Source of the DNA: Terfezia claveryi
Taxonomy: Eukaryota > Ascomycota > Pezizomycetes > Pezizales > Pezizaceae
Assembly: GCA_015179025.1 (NCBI GenBank)
Contig: WHUX01000097.1
Location: forward strand, 1-64,000
DNA: 64,000 nt
Reading direction: 5' to 3'
Shown here: in pieces, positions 43,254-55,091 of the stretch
Layout of the letters: each line of letters starts with the position of its first letter
Position numbering within the stretch: the first letter of the stretch is position 1
Made by a program: the position numbers and the translations under genes
The notes under the pieces: model-generated
What the model was told of the DNA's origin: nothing
The model's input: the letters and a program-made list of their open reading frames with translations, nothing else
The model's database searches: none

Positions 43254-44897
43254 CAAGTTAATCTGCTAGATCCACGCAAAATACATACAAATATGAAGGA
43301 ATATAAGACCCCATGCTGTCATTGATGGATGAGCCAATGATCCGAGGGCCTGATTGAGCCTCCCCTCCTGAAACTAAAGAACTGTGAATAAAATTGACTG
43401 AAACAAAAGTATATATAGGAAAGCATCCTCCCATTTCACATCCGGTTCCCCATCGTACGTAGGATTGTGACATAACGTACCGAAACACTTAATCCAGTGC
43501 CACCAGCGCAGCCTACATAATCACATCTGTAACAGCCCGCCAGCCAGCATATCCGTAACAGATATACAGCCTTCGACACCACGTGATCGACAGAACAACT
43601 TCTACACGTTCAAGCCGCGAAGACTGATGCAATAGTTAGGAAGCAAAAACGAAGGTCAAGAGGTAGCAAGAGTTCGAGGTGCAACAATAGCAAGAAATAA
43701 TATAAACACCGCAGCTCCAGCCAGCTGTTTGCTGAAGCTGTCACTTCTATTTCGTAAGAGGGACAAATTTCATTTGAAACATCAACCATACTCTCCTGCA
43801 GTCTGGGGGGTATATATTCTGAAGCCCCTCGTGGGCAATTTACTTAATTACTTCATTTGGAATATAAGGTACTTGAATTAATAAAAATACACCTATCTAG
43901 AGCTCTATTAAATACATACAACTGAGATATTAGTTCTGCTATAGGTCGATTGAGCCATCCTCCAAATCTATTATCTTCATAGTTTGGCTCAGTCTCCTAT
44001 TGGAATTCCTACACTAACCATATTACCTACTGCAAAAATATGAACTATATGAACTTTATTGTTCTATTATTCGATCTCAAACAACTTGTCCACAATACTA
44101 TAAATTAGTATCCACCTGTCAGAACCGGGGATTAGAATTGGCAATATACACTCAGCATCCTTCAGTTCATTCTAGTGATTATCTAGATCTTCATCACTAG
44201 AGATATTTTCTTAGAATTCCTCCTCTTGTTCAAGTTCTATAGTTTTCCACTCGTACTACAGGTAGAATTTGGTCGAGGCTAAAAGTATATGTTTTGTGGT
44301 GGTGTTGCCATTGAATCTTCAGATGAACCTTGTTTTTGTTTGCACAAACTTCACCTAGTAGTTATCTTTAATAATATAATTATTGGCTAGGCCTCCCTCC
44401 TCACCCCCTACTATTTTATCATTCCTGGGTCTTGTATATCTCGCTAAAGTATATGTTAACAGAAGGGAAATATATATATAGTAACACAAAAAAAAAACCA
44501 AGCCTATCAGCCCAGAGCCCATCTGGCCAAGGATATCTAGCGAGGAGACTCGCCCGGTCGACACCGTGATACTCCCCAGAACGCAGTAAGGAAAGCCCAA
44601 GACCCGTAGAAGGGAAAAAAAAAAAAAAAAAAAAGCTGCACAATAAGTTGCACTTGCTCCTGTTCATCAAATGAAGCAATATCCAATTGCAATGAATAAC
44701 ATCGGCATTGTAGCAGCCCCTCAAATGCATCCTACCATGCATACCATACTCCAGCAAAGTCCCAAATGACAAATCCCTATCCCGCTGTCTTACTCCGTCC
44801 CCCGCTCCCTGCTCCGCTGCTGCTGGAAATGTCCCTGCTGCTGCCCTGTCCTGTTGTTGGTGTCATACCATGATGTCCTTAGTGTCCGTGTGAATAT
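43254..44897. other. Intergenic, AT-rich
   Basis: No gene seen. A poly-A run at 44615-44634 follows a GC-richer 100-bp stretch that could be another retroposon, but I found no convincing target duplication. Confidence 0.5.
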
Positions 44898-44912
44898 GGA
44901 GGATGTGGAGTT

Positions 44913-45373
44913 TTTTTTTTTTTTTTAATAGTCTATACCCGCAATCGACCATAGATCATGACGGGGTTCCCCTTTAAAGGTTCAACCTAAGCTTTCGGTA
45001 CAAGAAGCGTGTCCACCTTCCCGAGCCTACGAAAGAACAAAAGAAAACTCCGTAACCTATATCTGCACCTCCGCCACCCAACTCATCCTCTCATCTGAGC
45101 TCAAGCTTTGAACTAAAGTCTGGACCAGGCCCTCGAACACCTCCTTATCCCTGTCCTTTCTTTTCCTTAGCCATCGGTCCTTCTCATCAGCCTGTTCCCA
45201 AGAACTCCATTTTCTCCCGATCCATGGATCCACCTCGCAAAATCTGCAGACCTGGTCTACCGTGGAATCTAGAATATTTTTCCACACCTGTAGCTTGCCT
45301 TTCCCGGTCCTACAGTGCACATAATTTAGCCGTGCCTTTCTATTCCACTTCAGCACTCTGCCCATTCCTGTGT
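44913..45373 (-). mobile_element. 5'-truncated LINE insertion with 15-bp target duplication
   Basis: GGAGGATGTGGAGTT occurs exactly at 44898-44912 and 45374-45388. The insert ends in poly-A on the minus strand (poly-T at 44911-44926). It encodes the C-terminus of a LINE protein (RKARLNYVHCRTGKGKLQVWKN, VDQVCRFCEV, WIGRKWSSWEQAD; 45057-45365), followed by a 3' untranslated region of about 130 bp. Truncation at the 5' side is typical of target-primed reverse transcription. Confidence 0.9.
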
Positions 45374-45488
45374 GGAGGATGTGGAGTTACCGCTCCTAGA
45401 GTGAGCGAGGGTGGAAATAGTGCTCCATTGTAGTGTCCCCTACCGGCCATGCCCGTTCATGAATCCATTGCTACCGACTGAAGTTTAT

Positions 45489-46200
45489 TCAGCACGTCGA
45501 CGGCGTATGCTGTGCGGCGCATGTCTGCAAGAATAGCCAGCCACACAAGACTGTTTTTTTGAATCTTCCGCTACACCAGAGTTGAAGCCTGGAGTAGCTA
45601 CCCCTCTGTGCTACTTCACCTACCGCACTGGTCAACTGATCAAGGGCCCGCTGCAGTATACTGGCATAACGCCCGTAAATCCGGTCCATCTGATGGAGGG
45701 CATCTAAAAACAATCGAATATCGGTAATTATTTGGTAATCTGTGGTACTTGCGTGAACCTGCGATACCCATAATGTGAAAAGCGAATGTGCTGCCAGCTG
45801 TTTCAGCATATATTTCCGAGCACGATTCTCACCCCAGAGCAGCAATGTTTTCCACAGCAGACAAACGCCGCTGACCAGCGCTGTAGGATCCAAAATTTGT
45901 GAGCGATTCACTGGGTATGCCGCTACAGAATGAAGTCTTATGACTGCAGTATTATAGGCAGCGTGTAGCAGGGCCCACCCAGGTTCTACAGCGTGCTACT
46001 TGGCTCCATATTCAGTGCCCTTGTTAGAGTACCGCATTACATGGGGAGGGCATCCGTCGTGGGCTGATTCCTGTCCTATAATTCGTCTAGATAAGGGAGA
46101 AGCCTCTCGATCCCGTTTTCGTCGACGCTGAGATCAAGAGAAGTCCCAAGCGAAGTATATATGTCCAAAACATACACCATCCAGAATTAATCTACTTCTC
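45489..46200 (-). pseudogene. C-terminal fragment of a fungal transcription factor, tentative
   Basis: A 140-codon minus-strand frame (45489-45911) and upstream pieces (LDIYTSLGTSLDLS near 46160, EPGWALLHAAYNTAVIRLHS near 45960) resemble the helical 'fungal_trans' middle and end of Zn2Cys6 regulators, including QILDPTALVSGVCLLWKTLL. Stops at about 46080 and 46010 and the lack of any DNA-binding part make it a fragment. The assignment is by pattern only. Confidence 0.4.
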
Positions 46201-46508
46201 CCTTCTTGTCCTATCCATCCTTCGGCTCCGGCAACATTCCAACACCACCCACGTCAATATTTGATGGTAATTCCTTACTACTCCCATTGATGAGGAAGGC
46301 TGTTGAATTGCTTGACTCACAAATGATAGAGGACATCGTCGGGAGGGAGTCCTGAATCGAAAGATTTGAAGGATGATGATGTCCAAATCTCACCTTGTTG
46401 ATGTTGTATGGGACACTCCTGTCAACACCCATATGCGCAACACTATTCGTACGGTACCTGTACAGCTCGGTCGCTGTGGAACTTGCGGATGGGTGGCAGA
46501 TTAACTTG
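46201..46508. other. Intergenic, no gene seen
   Basis: A minus-strand frame (46211-46708) runs through retroposon copy d and is not a real gene. Confidence 0.5.
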
Positions 46509-46614
46509 CCTTGTCCTGAATCCACCCGGGTTTCCGGGTGGCTCCTCATGGTCCCCTTACTGGAACCTAATAGGAGTAATGAGTATTTTAAAAAAAGAAA
46601 ATTAAAAATTAAAT
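46509..46614 (+). mobile_element. Ultrashort retroposon, copy d
   Basis: Contains the family stem-loop in its best form, CCACCCGG-GTTT-CCGGGTGG (46522-46541), then GGCTCCTCATGG, TAGGAGTAATGAG and an A-rich tail. Confidence 0.8.
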
Positions 46615-46988
46615 AGGCAAGAGGTAGTCTCCGATTAAAGGTATTCTTTTTTTCTACTTCGGCGGCCCGTATGCACCCTTCCTTGGGGACGCTGTTGAAG
46701 ACGCTCACTATATCCTTGCCTGGCAGCGTGGCGTGGGGCTTAATACTTTCTTGACCATGACCATCAAAGAGTCAATAGCTGAGCGATCTTGTACTGGAGG
46801 TAGTATAAGAGCGCTTGGAAAGTCCGGAGTTTTGGGGCAATCACGATTGGTCTCCTACTGTATGATCCTTCCCTAGCTTGGGGTTGGGGATCATGACCAT
46901 AATTTTTCAAAGATAATTATATGGTTACAACATAAATTTTTATTTTGAAAATGTATGTTGTAAATCCAAAGTCCCTCCACTAGCAAGG
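46615..46988. other. Intergenic, no gene seen
   Basis: Nothing recognisable between retroposon copies d and e. Confidence 0.5.
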
Positions 46989-47077
46989 AATTTTATTTTA
47001 TTTTTTTAAAAAAAAAAATACTCATTACTCCCCGTTAAAGGACCATGAGGAGCCACCCAGAAACCCGGGTGGATTAG
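46989..47077 (-). mobile_element. Ultrashort retroposon, copy e
   Basis: Minus-strand copy with CCACCCGGGTTTCTGGGTGG, GGCTCCTCATGG and GGGGAGTAATGAG, then a T/A-rich tail. Inverted relative to copy d 400 bp away. Confidence 0.75.
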
Positions 47078-49379
47078 CAGATGTAAGTGAAACAAAACAA
47101 GTGCCTACAGGCGAGCGGATGTAAGTAAGAGAAAGCAGATAAACTCAATTGAAACGGGACCCTCGTGGTGTCATTAGCCGGCTATAGAGAGCGAGCTGTG
47201 TAGGAGCTGATGCCTCCGTTCCTGTTCCATGGGCAGTTGAGAATGGCGGCATACAGAGGGATCAACCCACCGAGTCTTTCCTCCAATTCCCTACCAATAC
47301 CCGCCCGCTGACCAGGCTTTTTCTTCTGTTTATAGACGCATTCCTGCTCTTTAGTACAGGTAGAAATATTATTAGCCTCAGCTCAACAATTGAAAGCATG
47401 TGTGCTCTCATAATACATGGATTCTCAAAAGTAAGCGGTGCAAACAGCTTGGTCACGTTTGACCTTACGATGTTTACACGTCTCGCAACTAGTCATAATG
47501 GGAATGATTAATCTTCTACATTAGCTTACGTTCTGAAACCCGAAATACATATTGTATAAAGGAAATTTATCTGCTCAGGTATGCAGTACGAAGCTCAAAA
47601 ACTCAGGGAAAAGATGTAAGTAGCATAAAGCGGGAGACTAACGATGACATTTGATAATTACCCTTCTTCTCTTCATACCCTGCTGCTCGGGACTATTCTC
47701 CCTCTCATACTCTTGTCGGCTCATACCTATTTCTTCTACTTCTGTGGCGTGCATATTCTGAAATTCCGTAACGGTTGAAGTTCGCCGGGAATGTCCGATA
47801 TTCTTATTCGTAGTTATAATTGGGGCTGCCACTGTAATTGTATCTGAAGGGCTTCCACTATGAGAATCCATTGAATCGACAACTCGTCCTAGGGACATGC
47901 TAGTGGTTGAGCGCAGCTCGCTTGTAGAGATGTAGAGAGGTAGAAGCCATGAATCCAATCGGGGACGTAACATACTGGAGCCCCATCCTTAAAGGCCTCA
48001 GAAAAATTCAAGCGACCGCCCCGTGTGTGTGTGCTGCAAAGCTGATTGACAAAACAAACATATGTGAGAGCTCAATAGCATCGATCCAAAACGAGGGATT
48101 AGTTAGAAATGATCTGTAGACCAGTACTCAAAAACTCGTAACAGCAATAGATGAGCAACGCCGCCCGTTGTCCATATGCAAAGTACCCGTAGGATAAATC
48201 AAGTCTGTAACAGTCCTCCAGGCCGTCGGCAAACAAGTATTTCGCGCCCCTCACACTGCGGGACCGAATATACTGATCCGAACGAAAATCCGCCCTGTAA
48301 ACGCCAGGTCTAATTGGCTCCACCTATTGCCACGAGCTTTTGAAATTCGAGCTCTATTGCGGGGTGGAGAAAAATATATTGTGGAAATCATGCCTCGCAA
48401 TGGACTTGCCTCTCATAGCCCCCGCCCTCCATGTACAACTGTGAAGACGGTATGAAGAGAGTCGTAATATAGAAATATGTGACTTAAATCCCGCAGGTCT
48501 TTGAGGTTAATGGTGCTTGCTGACATAGGCGAATAAAGATAAAATACCCAACAATCGATTCAAGAAGCGGTGCCTGCTTCTTAATGGTGAAGGTGGATAA
48601 CTGATCGATATGGCAGACTCGCGCAAACTCAGCTAATAGAGCTGTTACAAGTGCTTCGCGATCAGCAACTTATCCCGCGAAACCGTAGTAAGAGTATTAT
48701 ATTGTATTGCTAATTCCACATATCCTAAAGAGCGCGTACTAGAGGATTCCTGCGTAAAAATTGTTGTTCTCTATAACCGCAATAATATCAAAATAACGAT
48801 AACTTTTTTATGGCAAGAAAAGGCACTCGTGGTTTTCTTCGACTGGTGGAGTTACCCTGATTAGCGCATCCCACTCTAGTTGTCATTTACCCTCAATTGT
48901 CAGCAAAGCAGTTGAAGCCCACAGGGAGGCCTAGCGCCTATTAACATTTCGAGAAAACAAGTACCCCATCCTCCTCAGTCTGCTGGCAGATGCTTGTTCA
49001 TAAGCACCAGTACGTACAGAGTAGGTAAGAAAACATTTCTCTGGCTTCCTACATACATGCTTGGCCGCCACGGCCCAACTAGAGGTAAATTGCCTTCGTC
49101 CTCGTGGCGCTCATGATCTGTTGGAAAACTTTGACGGGGCATTGTGGTCGGACAACAGGTATCTGTGAAAGTATTGAAGCTGATGAGGTAGAGTAGAACC
49201 TGGCCGCTGGGCCGAAACCAAGAGTCCATTTATTGATATATCACACAAATTGTGTCGCGTGCTATAGATCTAGACTGTTATGAAATTCTCAGTTTGAAGT
49301 GACACAACTGCTTCATCAGGAAGTCGTTTTCTTTCAATATCTACAGCGTCCGATGATACAACTGGTCAGCTAACCTAGC
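47078..49379. other. Long stretch without a clear gene
   Basis: Minus-strand frames at 47262-47456, 47638-47973 (RPRLDSWLLPLYISTSELRS, Ser/Thr-rich) and 48099-48323 may be parts of one decayed gene, but I recognise no domain and no consistent splicing. Confidence 0.4.
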
Positions 49380-49384
49380 AGGCT

Positions 49385-50120
49385 ATACACAGTCAAACGC
49401 TCAAACATCCAATATTCGCAATATATGAAGAGTTTTTTAAGGCTGGGAAGAAAATCCGGAAGAGCTGTTTGAGCGGTCGCACTTTTGCCTTTTGGTAGAA
49501 TGCCTTATTTTCCTTTTCTTTATCTCTTGCTTGCCCAAAGGCTATTAAATATTCAGCTGTAGTCAATCGAGCTTTAAAAGGACCCTTAACCAGACTGGTA
49601 TACTTCTAAAAGTTGCAAGATATGTGTTGGGTATGATGGTGTTCATGACAAAACTCTCAAGACATCAAGATTTAGATGGGATTCATGACCATTTTATATC
49701 AGTAACTGTCATGCATAAAGTTGATTAGCAATCTTGGATTTTGGTAGCTAGATGGAAGATATTACAAAGCTATAAAAAATAATAGCTCATAGTCAATATA
49801 GCTGTTTTGTGGATATCCAAAAGCCTTCTATGTACCATACATAATATAAACTTGCAACTTTCAAAAATCATCAATGTTCTATCACTGCAAATACATTCAC
49901 CCATTGTTACCATCTCACGATTGGTATCTTATGCAAGCGAGTACATACCTTTTTTCACAAGTACCTTACTTCTTCCTGCAATAACACCTTTTTCATCTAG
50001 ATTATAGTTTGCTCCATACTTCTTTATGTCGCTGCTGAAACCTCGTAATCCAATCTGGTATTTAAGTATCCAGGCTTCCATCGGTATATTGCTTCTTAAT
50101 TTTTCTGACATATATATCAA
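49385..50120 (-). pseudogene. pogo/Fot1-type transposase relic
   Basis: On the minus strand and across frameshifts: EAWILKYQIGLRGFSSDIKK, YNLDEKGVIAGRSK (first catalytic Asp in NxDExG), then near 49640 LDVLRVLS-x-TPSYPTHILQLLEV, and FNSLWASKR and LPSLKKL near 49500-49440. This is the order of a DDE_1 (pogo/Fot1) core, Tc1/mariner superfamily. Many stops; no terminal repeats found. Confidence 0.65.
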
Positions 50121-50928
50121 GTACTAGGATAGCACATGCTCCTGCGTCTCTGTCAACTTTTGCTTCTGTAAAGAAGCTTTCTTCCTTGCTAAATGAAAAC
50201 CCACGTACTCGGTCTCCTATGAGACCTTAATGACCCATAAGCTATATACTTATGTACAGTATATGATGCTAAATTTGCGTTTGGAACTTTACATATCGGG
50301 ATCTTTATATACAGACCCATATGCATAGATATCGCCTAAATCATCGAACTAACAAGAAATCCAGATGAGATTTAGTCCACGATTACATTCAATGTACCGC
50401 AGTTCTGCACACGGCTATTGCACTTGTAGGTTATGGTGTAATAGCATGTTTTCGACGAGAGCTCGCGCTGTCGGGGTAAATGAGACGGAGACCCGAGCAC
50501 TTGTTAGCACTCCGGGCTCGGCTATTACTACACCACGTTCGAGTCGTCACCCGTTATATTCCTCCTCACATTCACAGATACAACGCATGGGCTGGCGGTG
50601 AACTAAGCTACTGCTAATATGCGATGAGCTTTTCGAAACGGAATTATTCCTGTTTTTCTGGGTATCAATAGTTCGTTATCTTCAGTATTAATATCGAGTA
50701 GCAGTCGGGCGAAAGGCCCATCATCGAGTCCCTTTCCCACCTCAAGCTGAGTACAGATACTGACTGGTACCTTTGATCATTATACCGGTGGCACGGCAAT
50801 TGCAAGTTTCCAGTCAGCCTTAATGTTTCATTTCTGCGCAGGCAGCAGATTAAAAACCCCGCGCTCCCAATCCTCTTTGAATATTAACGACTTATTAATT
50901 GTGAACCTTAATACTCTAAATCTCCACC
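50121..50928. other. Upstream region of the rhamnonate dehydratase gene
   Basis: No gene seen. The plus strand holds a few CCG/CGG triplets in the last 500 bp (for example near 50788) that Zn2Cys6 regulators can bind, but no clear pair. Confidence 0.45.
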
Positions 50929-52420
50929 ATGTCCTCTCCAAAACCGTTTCCCCGAATCAAAGAAATCCGCTCCTATGTGGTTGATGGTGTTGGCTCTGGG
51001 GGGGATTACCACAATGTTGCGCGTGGTCATTGGTTAGTGCTGCCTCCTGATGACAGTGGACATTTATTAACCAGTAGTATACGGCTAAATATGCTTGTCG
51101 ATAACCCAATTGCAAACCCATGTCGAAATGGGAGCAATATCGAAAATCGCGAACATCTTGGGGAATCAATGTTCTGGGTTCATTCTGCATCGAGATTGTC
51201 TCAACAGATGCATTGGGACTACCGGATTCGCTACCGGATTCGGAAGTCCGCCAGCTTGCTGGATAGCTCACAAGCATTTTGAGCGGTTCCTCATTGGCGC
51301 TGATCCAAGACAAACCAACCTTCTCTGGGATCAAATGTTCCGTGCTTCGATATTCTATGGGTGCAAAGGCCTCGCGATTGCAGTCATCAGTGTGATTGAC
51401 CTTGCCTTGTGGGATCTCGTCAGCAAGATTCGGGGTGAGCCAGTGTATCAAATGATTGGTGGCGCTACCCGCGACAGGATTGACTTCTACTGTACCACTC
51501 CCGACCCAGTGGCAGCAAAGAGGATGGGATTCTGGGGGCCAAGGTGCCGGCCAGATGAGGGACATGCCGGGTTGTTGAAGAACTATGAATTTCTGAAGAA
51601 GCACAGGGAAGCAATTGGCCCTGATTTCCCGCTTATGGTTGACTGTTATATGGCTCTCAATATACCGTATATTATTGAGCTGGCACAAAAGTGTTTAGAC
51701 CTCAACATCAACTGGTGGGAGGAAGTCTTGCACCCTGATAATGTTGATGGATTCAAGCAGATTAAACAAGCACATCCACAATTGAAGTTCACCACTGGAG
51801 AGGTATGTCAATTTGTCCCCTGTTCTCGGTAATTTGGTCTAGCTGATTTTTTACAGCACGAATATACAAAATACGGCTTCAGGAAGCTCATTGAAGGCCG
51901 CTGCCTTGATATTGTACATCCTGACGTGATGTGGGTTGGAGGACTCACAGAACTGCTCAAAGTCACAGCACAGGCAGCTGCCTATGATATACCCGTCGTC
52001 CCACACGCAAGTGGACCATACTCATACCACTATGTAATTTCTCAATCCAACACCCCCTTTCAAGAGTACCTTGCAAACTCTCCCGATGGACAGACTGTCC
52101 TCCCTGTATTTGGAGATCTCTTCATTGACAAAGTCATGCCAGTCAATGGAAAACTCGAGCTCTCGAGGCTGGACAAACCCGGGTTTGGATTGGTTGTTAA
52201 CCCAGCGGCAAGGCTTCTTGATGCCAGGAGGATGTTGGAACCTGGGGTTGCTGGTGTTGGAATGACCATGGAACTTGATGCACCAGGGCCACTACCCAGC
52301 AGCACCAGTGCTGGATTTACACCAGCCAAGTGGGAGAGCGAGTGTCAGCACATTAAATTCCACGGTTGCAGTAACTCCCACAAATATAATGGCGGGCAAA
52401 AGGACCCCATTGCAGAATGA
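50929..52420 (+). pseudogene. LRA3: L-rhamnonate dehydratase, enolase superfamily, frameshifted
   Basis: The enzyme turns L-rhamnonate into L-2-keto-3-deoxyrhamnonate, step 3 of the fungal L-rhamnose pathway. Seen in order: EIRSYVVDGVGSGGDYHNVARGHW, then MSKWEQYRKSRTSWGINVLG, GTTGFATGFGSPPACWIA, RGEPVYQMIGGATRDRI, the metal ligands in MVDCYMALN, WWEEVLHPD and TTGEHE, and the base His in VVPHASGPYSYHY. An intron at 51803-51856 (GTATGT...TTACAG) is clean. Two frame changes break it: near 51119, where NP/MS lacks one base, and near 51209, where STD/GTT has one base too few or five too many. A third, self-correcting pair may lie near 51535-51550. Family members are about 400-420 residues, as here. 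It is either a young pseudogene or mis-sequenced. Confidence 0.88.
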
Positions 52421-53433
52421 GCCAAGTCCAAGAAAAATGGTGAGTACATATAATTTCGTTATATACCTATAAATACAGCTAGGTGGCAAAAAGTTTCATA
52501 AACCCCCTCTACATAAAGAGGCCCAAATGCTACATATTTAGGGATTTTGTATGGGAAAAGGAGAAGATATTTGTTGCATGCTTATGCAGGGCATGAAGAG
52601 GATGCATAGGATGACAGCAGGAGCTGTGGAGACAACACTCTGGATAACACCTAGTCTGGTTCCAACCATCCACCCTATTTCGGCGACAATGGCATTTGCC
52701 ATTTTCTTTATATGTACGATGGAGTAAGCTATCTGAATAGAGTATTTTATTCCATTACTACTTTGTCGGCTTCCTGTTTTCCCCTTTCCCCCCCTATCTC
52801 TCTTTGTGTATTTTAATTGTATCCCTCGGAATGTACAGATATGCCCTCTCTGATTTTTATGGGATTATCACGGCTACTTCTACCGCCATGCTGTTTAACA
52901 GTTGCCCCTTGTAATTGATGTCACCGTGTAAGTAGCCTGAATGAAGATTTATATAACGACCCCACGCAAAATGCAATTGCTATCGCATGCCTGCATATAC
53001 TGTATGTTGATGACCGCCGGCTTGTAATGCCTCGCCTGTCCCTGCTCGGCAAGGGGCCTTGAGCGCAAGCGAAGAGGGGTCGGTCCTTTGTTCAGGCTAA
53101 AGGAATATCGCGGGAAGCGTTCGCTTGCAAGATGTTGCGATTGAAGCTAGCTGTCGACGCGCAGAAACGATACCATACGGCTGATATAGGCGAAGGGACA
53201 GCGGTGGGTTCCAGCAGATGGCGCCCAGTTGCCTGGCCCGGCGAGGCGAGGGGGATTTTGGTGGGGATCACAACTGACAGGACAGGGCTGTCGTGCTGTC
53301 GACATTCAACGTACGGGCAATATACCCTGCTTTATCCAGGCCCTTGCGGACCCACATCTTGATTCTTGAGCTCATACAGCTGTCAGAGCACCGTCAGCCC
53401 GGGGGCTCACTCACCTCACGCCGCTCATCTACC
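52421..53433. other. Intergenic between LRA3 and LRA1
   Basis: No lactonase or other gene is visible. Pyrimidine-rich patches and short frames only. Confidence 0.6.
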
Positions 53434-54311
53434 ATGTCCTCCGATTCCGCCTCAACCCAAACCGCCTCTCCCCCCGCAGGCAGCTCCTCCCCTCCTGCTC
53501 TCCCCCCGCAACTCCTCCTTCACAAAACCGCCATCATCACCGGCGCCTCCACTGGCATCGGCCGCGCCATCGCCCTCGAGTACGCGCGGCACGGCTGCCA
53601 CATCTGCATCAACTACTACGACCCGTACCCCGCCACCTCGTCCCAACAGCCCAGCCTCATTTCCACGCTCCGATCCGAAATCTCGTCCCTCCCGCAGCCC
53701 CCGGGGCACATGGTCAAGTTCGTCGCTATCGAGGGGGACATCTCGCTACCCCAAACCGCGACGATGCTTGTCTCAGAGGCGGTCAAGGCATTTGGGCACG
53801 TGGATATCTTTGTGTCTAACGCGGGCATTTGCCAGTTCCATGAGTTTCTTAGCTTACCGCCAGAGCTGCTCACCTCAACCATCAATACAAACCTGACGGG
53901 CGCATTCCTCGCCACCCAAGCCGCAGCGAACCAAATGGCCCGCCAGGGCCACGGTGGCTCCATAATCGGCATCTCATCAATCAGCGCCCTCGTGGGTGGC
54001 GGTGGACAAACGCATTATACCCCCACGAAAGCAGGCGTGTTGAGCCTTATGCAGAGCTGTGCGGTCGCGCTGGGAAAGTACGGGATTAGATGTAATGCGA
54101 TCCTGCCGGGCACGGTGCGGACGAGATTGAATGACGGCGATTTGGAGGACGAGGGGAAGAGAGCGTATATGGAGGGGAGGGTGCCTCTGGGAAGACTGGG
54201 CGTGCCGAGGGACGTAGCGGGCCGGCGGTGTTTTTGGCCAGTGAGCTGAGTGGGTATGTTAGTGGGGCGCAGTTGCTTGTGGATGGGGGGTTGTTTGTAA
54301 ATTTGCAGTAG
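53434..54311 (+). CDS. LRA1: L-rhamnose 1-dehydrogenase (short-chain dehydrogenase), one frameshift near the end
   Basis: It oxidises L-rhamnose to L-rhamnono-lactone with NAD(P), the first pathway step, in the cytosol. The Rossmann motif TGASTGIG is at residues 36-43, then VSNAGICQFHEFL, catalytic Ser in GISSISALVGG and Tyr195/Lys199 in HYTPTKAG. GKYGIRCNAILPGT, YMEGRVPLGRLG and a C-terminal QLLVDGGLFVNLQ are close to the yeast enzyme. The start at 53434 gives a 25-residue Ser/Pro-rich lead. Near 54217 a base is missing in a G run: the literal frame ends at 54249 in RRCFWPVS, while one extra base restores PAVFLASELSGYV to a stop at 54309-54311 and an overall length of 292 residues. No introns. 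Confidence 0.9.
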
Positions 54312-55091
54312 TGGCGGGGGGAATGTTTATTGGTCTATTTCATGAATATATATATTATATATATTATTTTTATTTTTATTATTTTTTTCTGGTTTTTTTT
54401 CTTGTCCTGATTGATGATAGGTGGTGGTTCTGGAGAGACTTGTAGCACCCAGATATAATTGTGATGATCAATATACTTGTATGTCTGTATGTATGTATTT
54501 ATGTATGTATATATAGCTACAGTATGTACAAGTACAACCACCTGTTGTATTGAAAATCAGATGCATATACAGTCATGTCCACACTACACTATACCAAAGT
54601 AATATTCAGATCACAGATTGGAATATACAAGATCATGTTACAGTGAATGTACTCTACCTCTGCTCTACTCTAACTTGTACTGTATGCCTTAGTCTGGGTT
54701 TGTTAGTTATGCGTTTTGAGAGATTATTACCGCCGGGCAAAATATCCACCGAGAAGTTCCGTTGCGGTTGCTTGGAGGGAGGGAGGGGGAGGGGTTGATG
54801 TGGACGGATGGGGGACGTTATTGTTGGATTATAGATATGACGAAGTCATGATGTATGTTATCTTGTCTCACGGGTATCTCGGTTCCAATTGCTTGTTTCT
54901 CCTGTAATAATATTGGCCCCCAGACGAATTCCGTCATAAAATCAGAACGAATTCCATTGGAATTGAGCTGCTGGGTTGAACAAAACTCTACATCAAAATC
55001 ACCAGCCCCCCACCCTCCCCCCACTCTTTTTCCCCTCCAGCTCCTGGACTCTGGACGATAGTTACATCCCCCCGCCTTTCCTCCCAACACC
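54312..55091. other. Intergenic between LRA1 and LRA4
   Basis: AT-rich with T runs and TATA-like repeats near 54345-54370 and 54500; no gene. Confidence 0.6.

Noticed and set aside
44500..44634. GC-richer stretch ending in poly-A, possible third SINE type
   Set aside because: It has a GGTCGACACC B-box-like motif, but I found no convincing target duplication; an AGAAGGGAAA match near 44460 is probably chance next to an A-run.
46211..46708. 165-codon minus-strand frame as a gene
   Set aside because: It reads straight through retroposon copy d, so it is an accidental frame.
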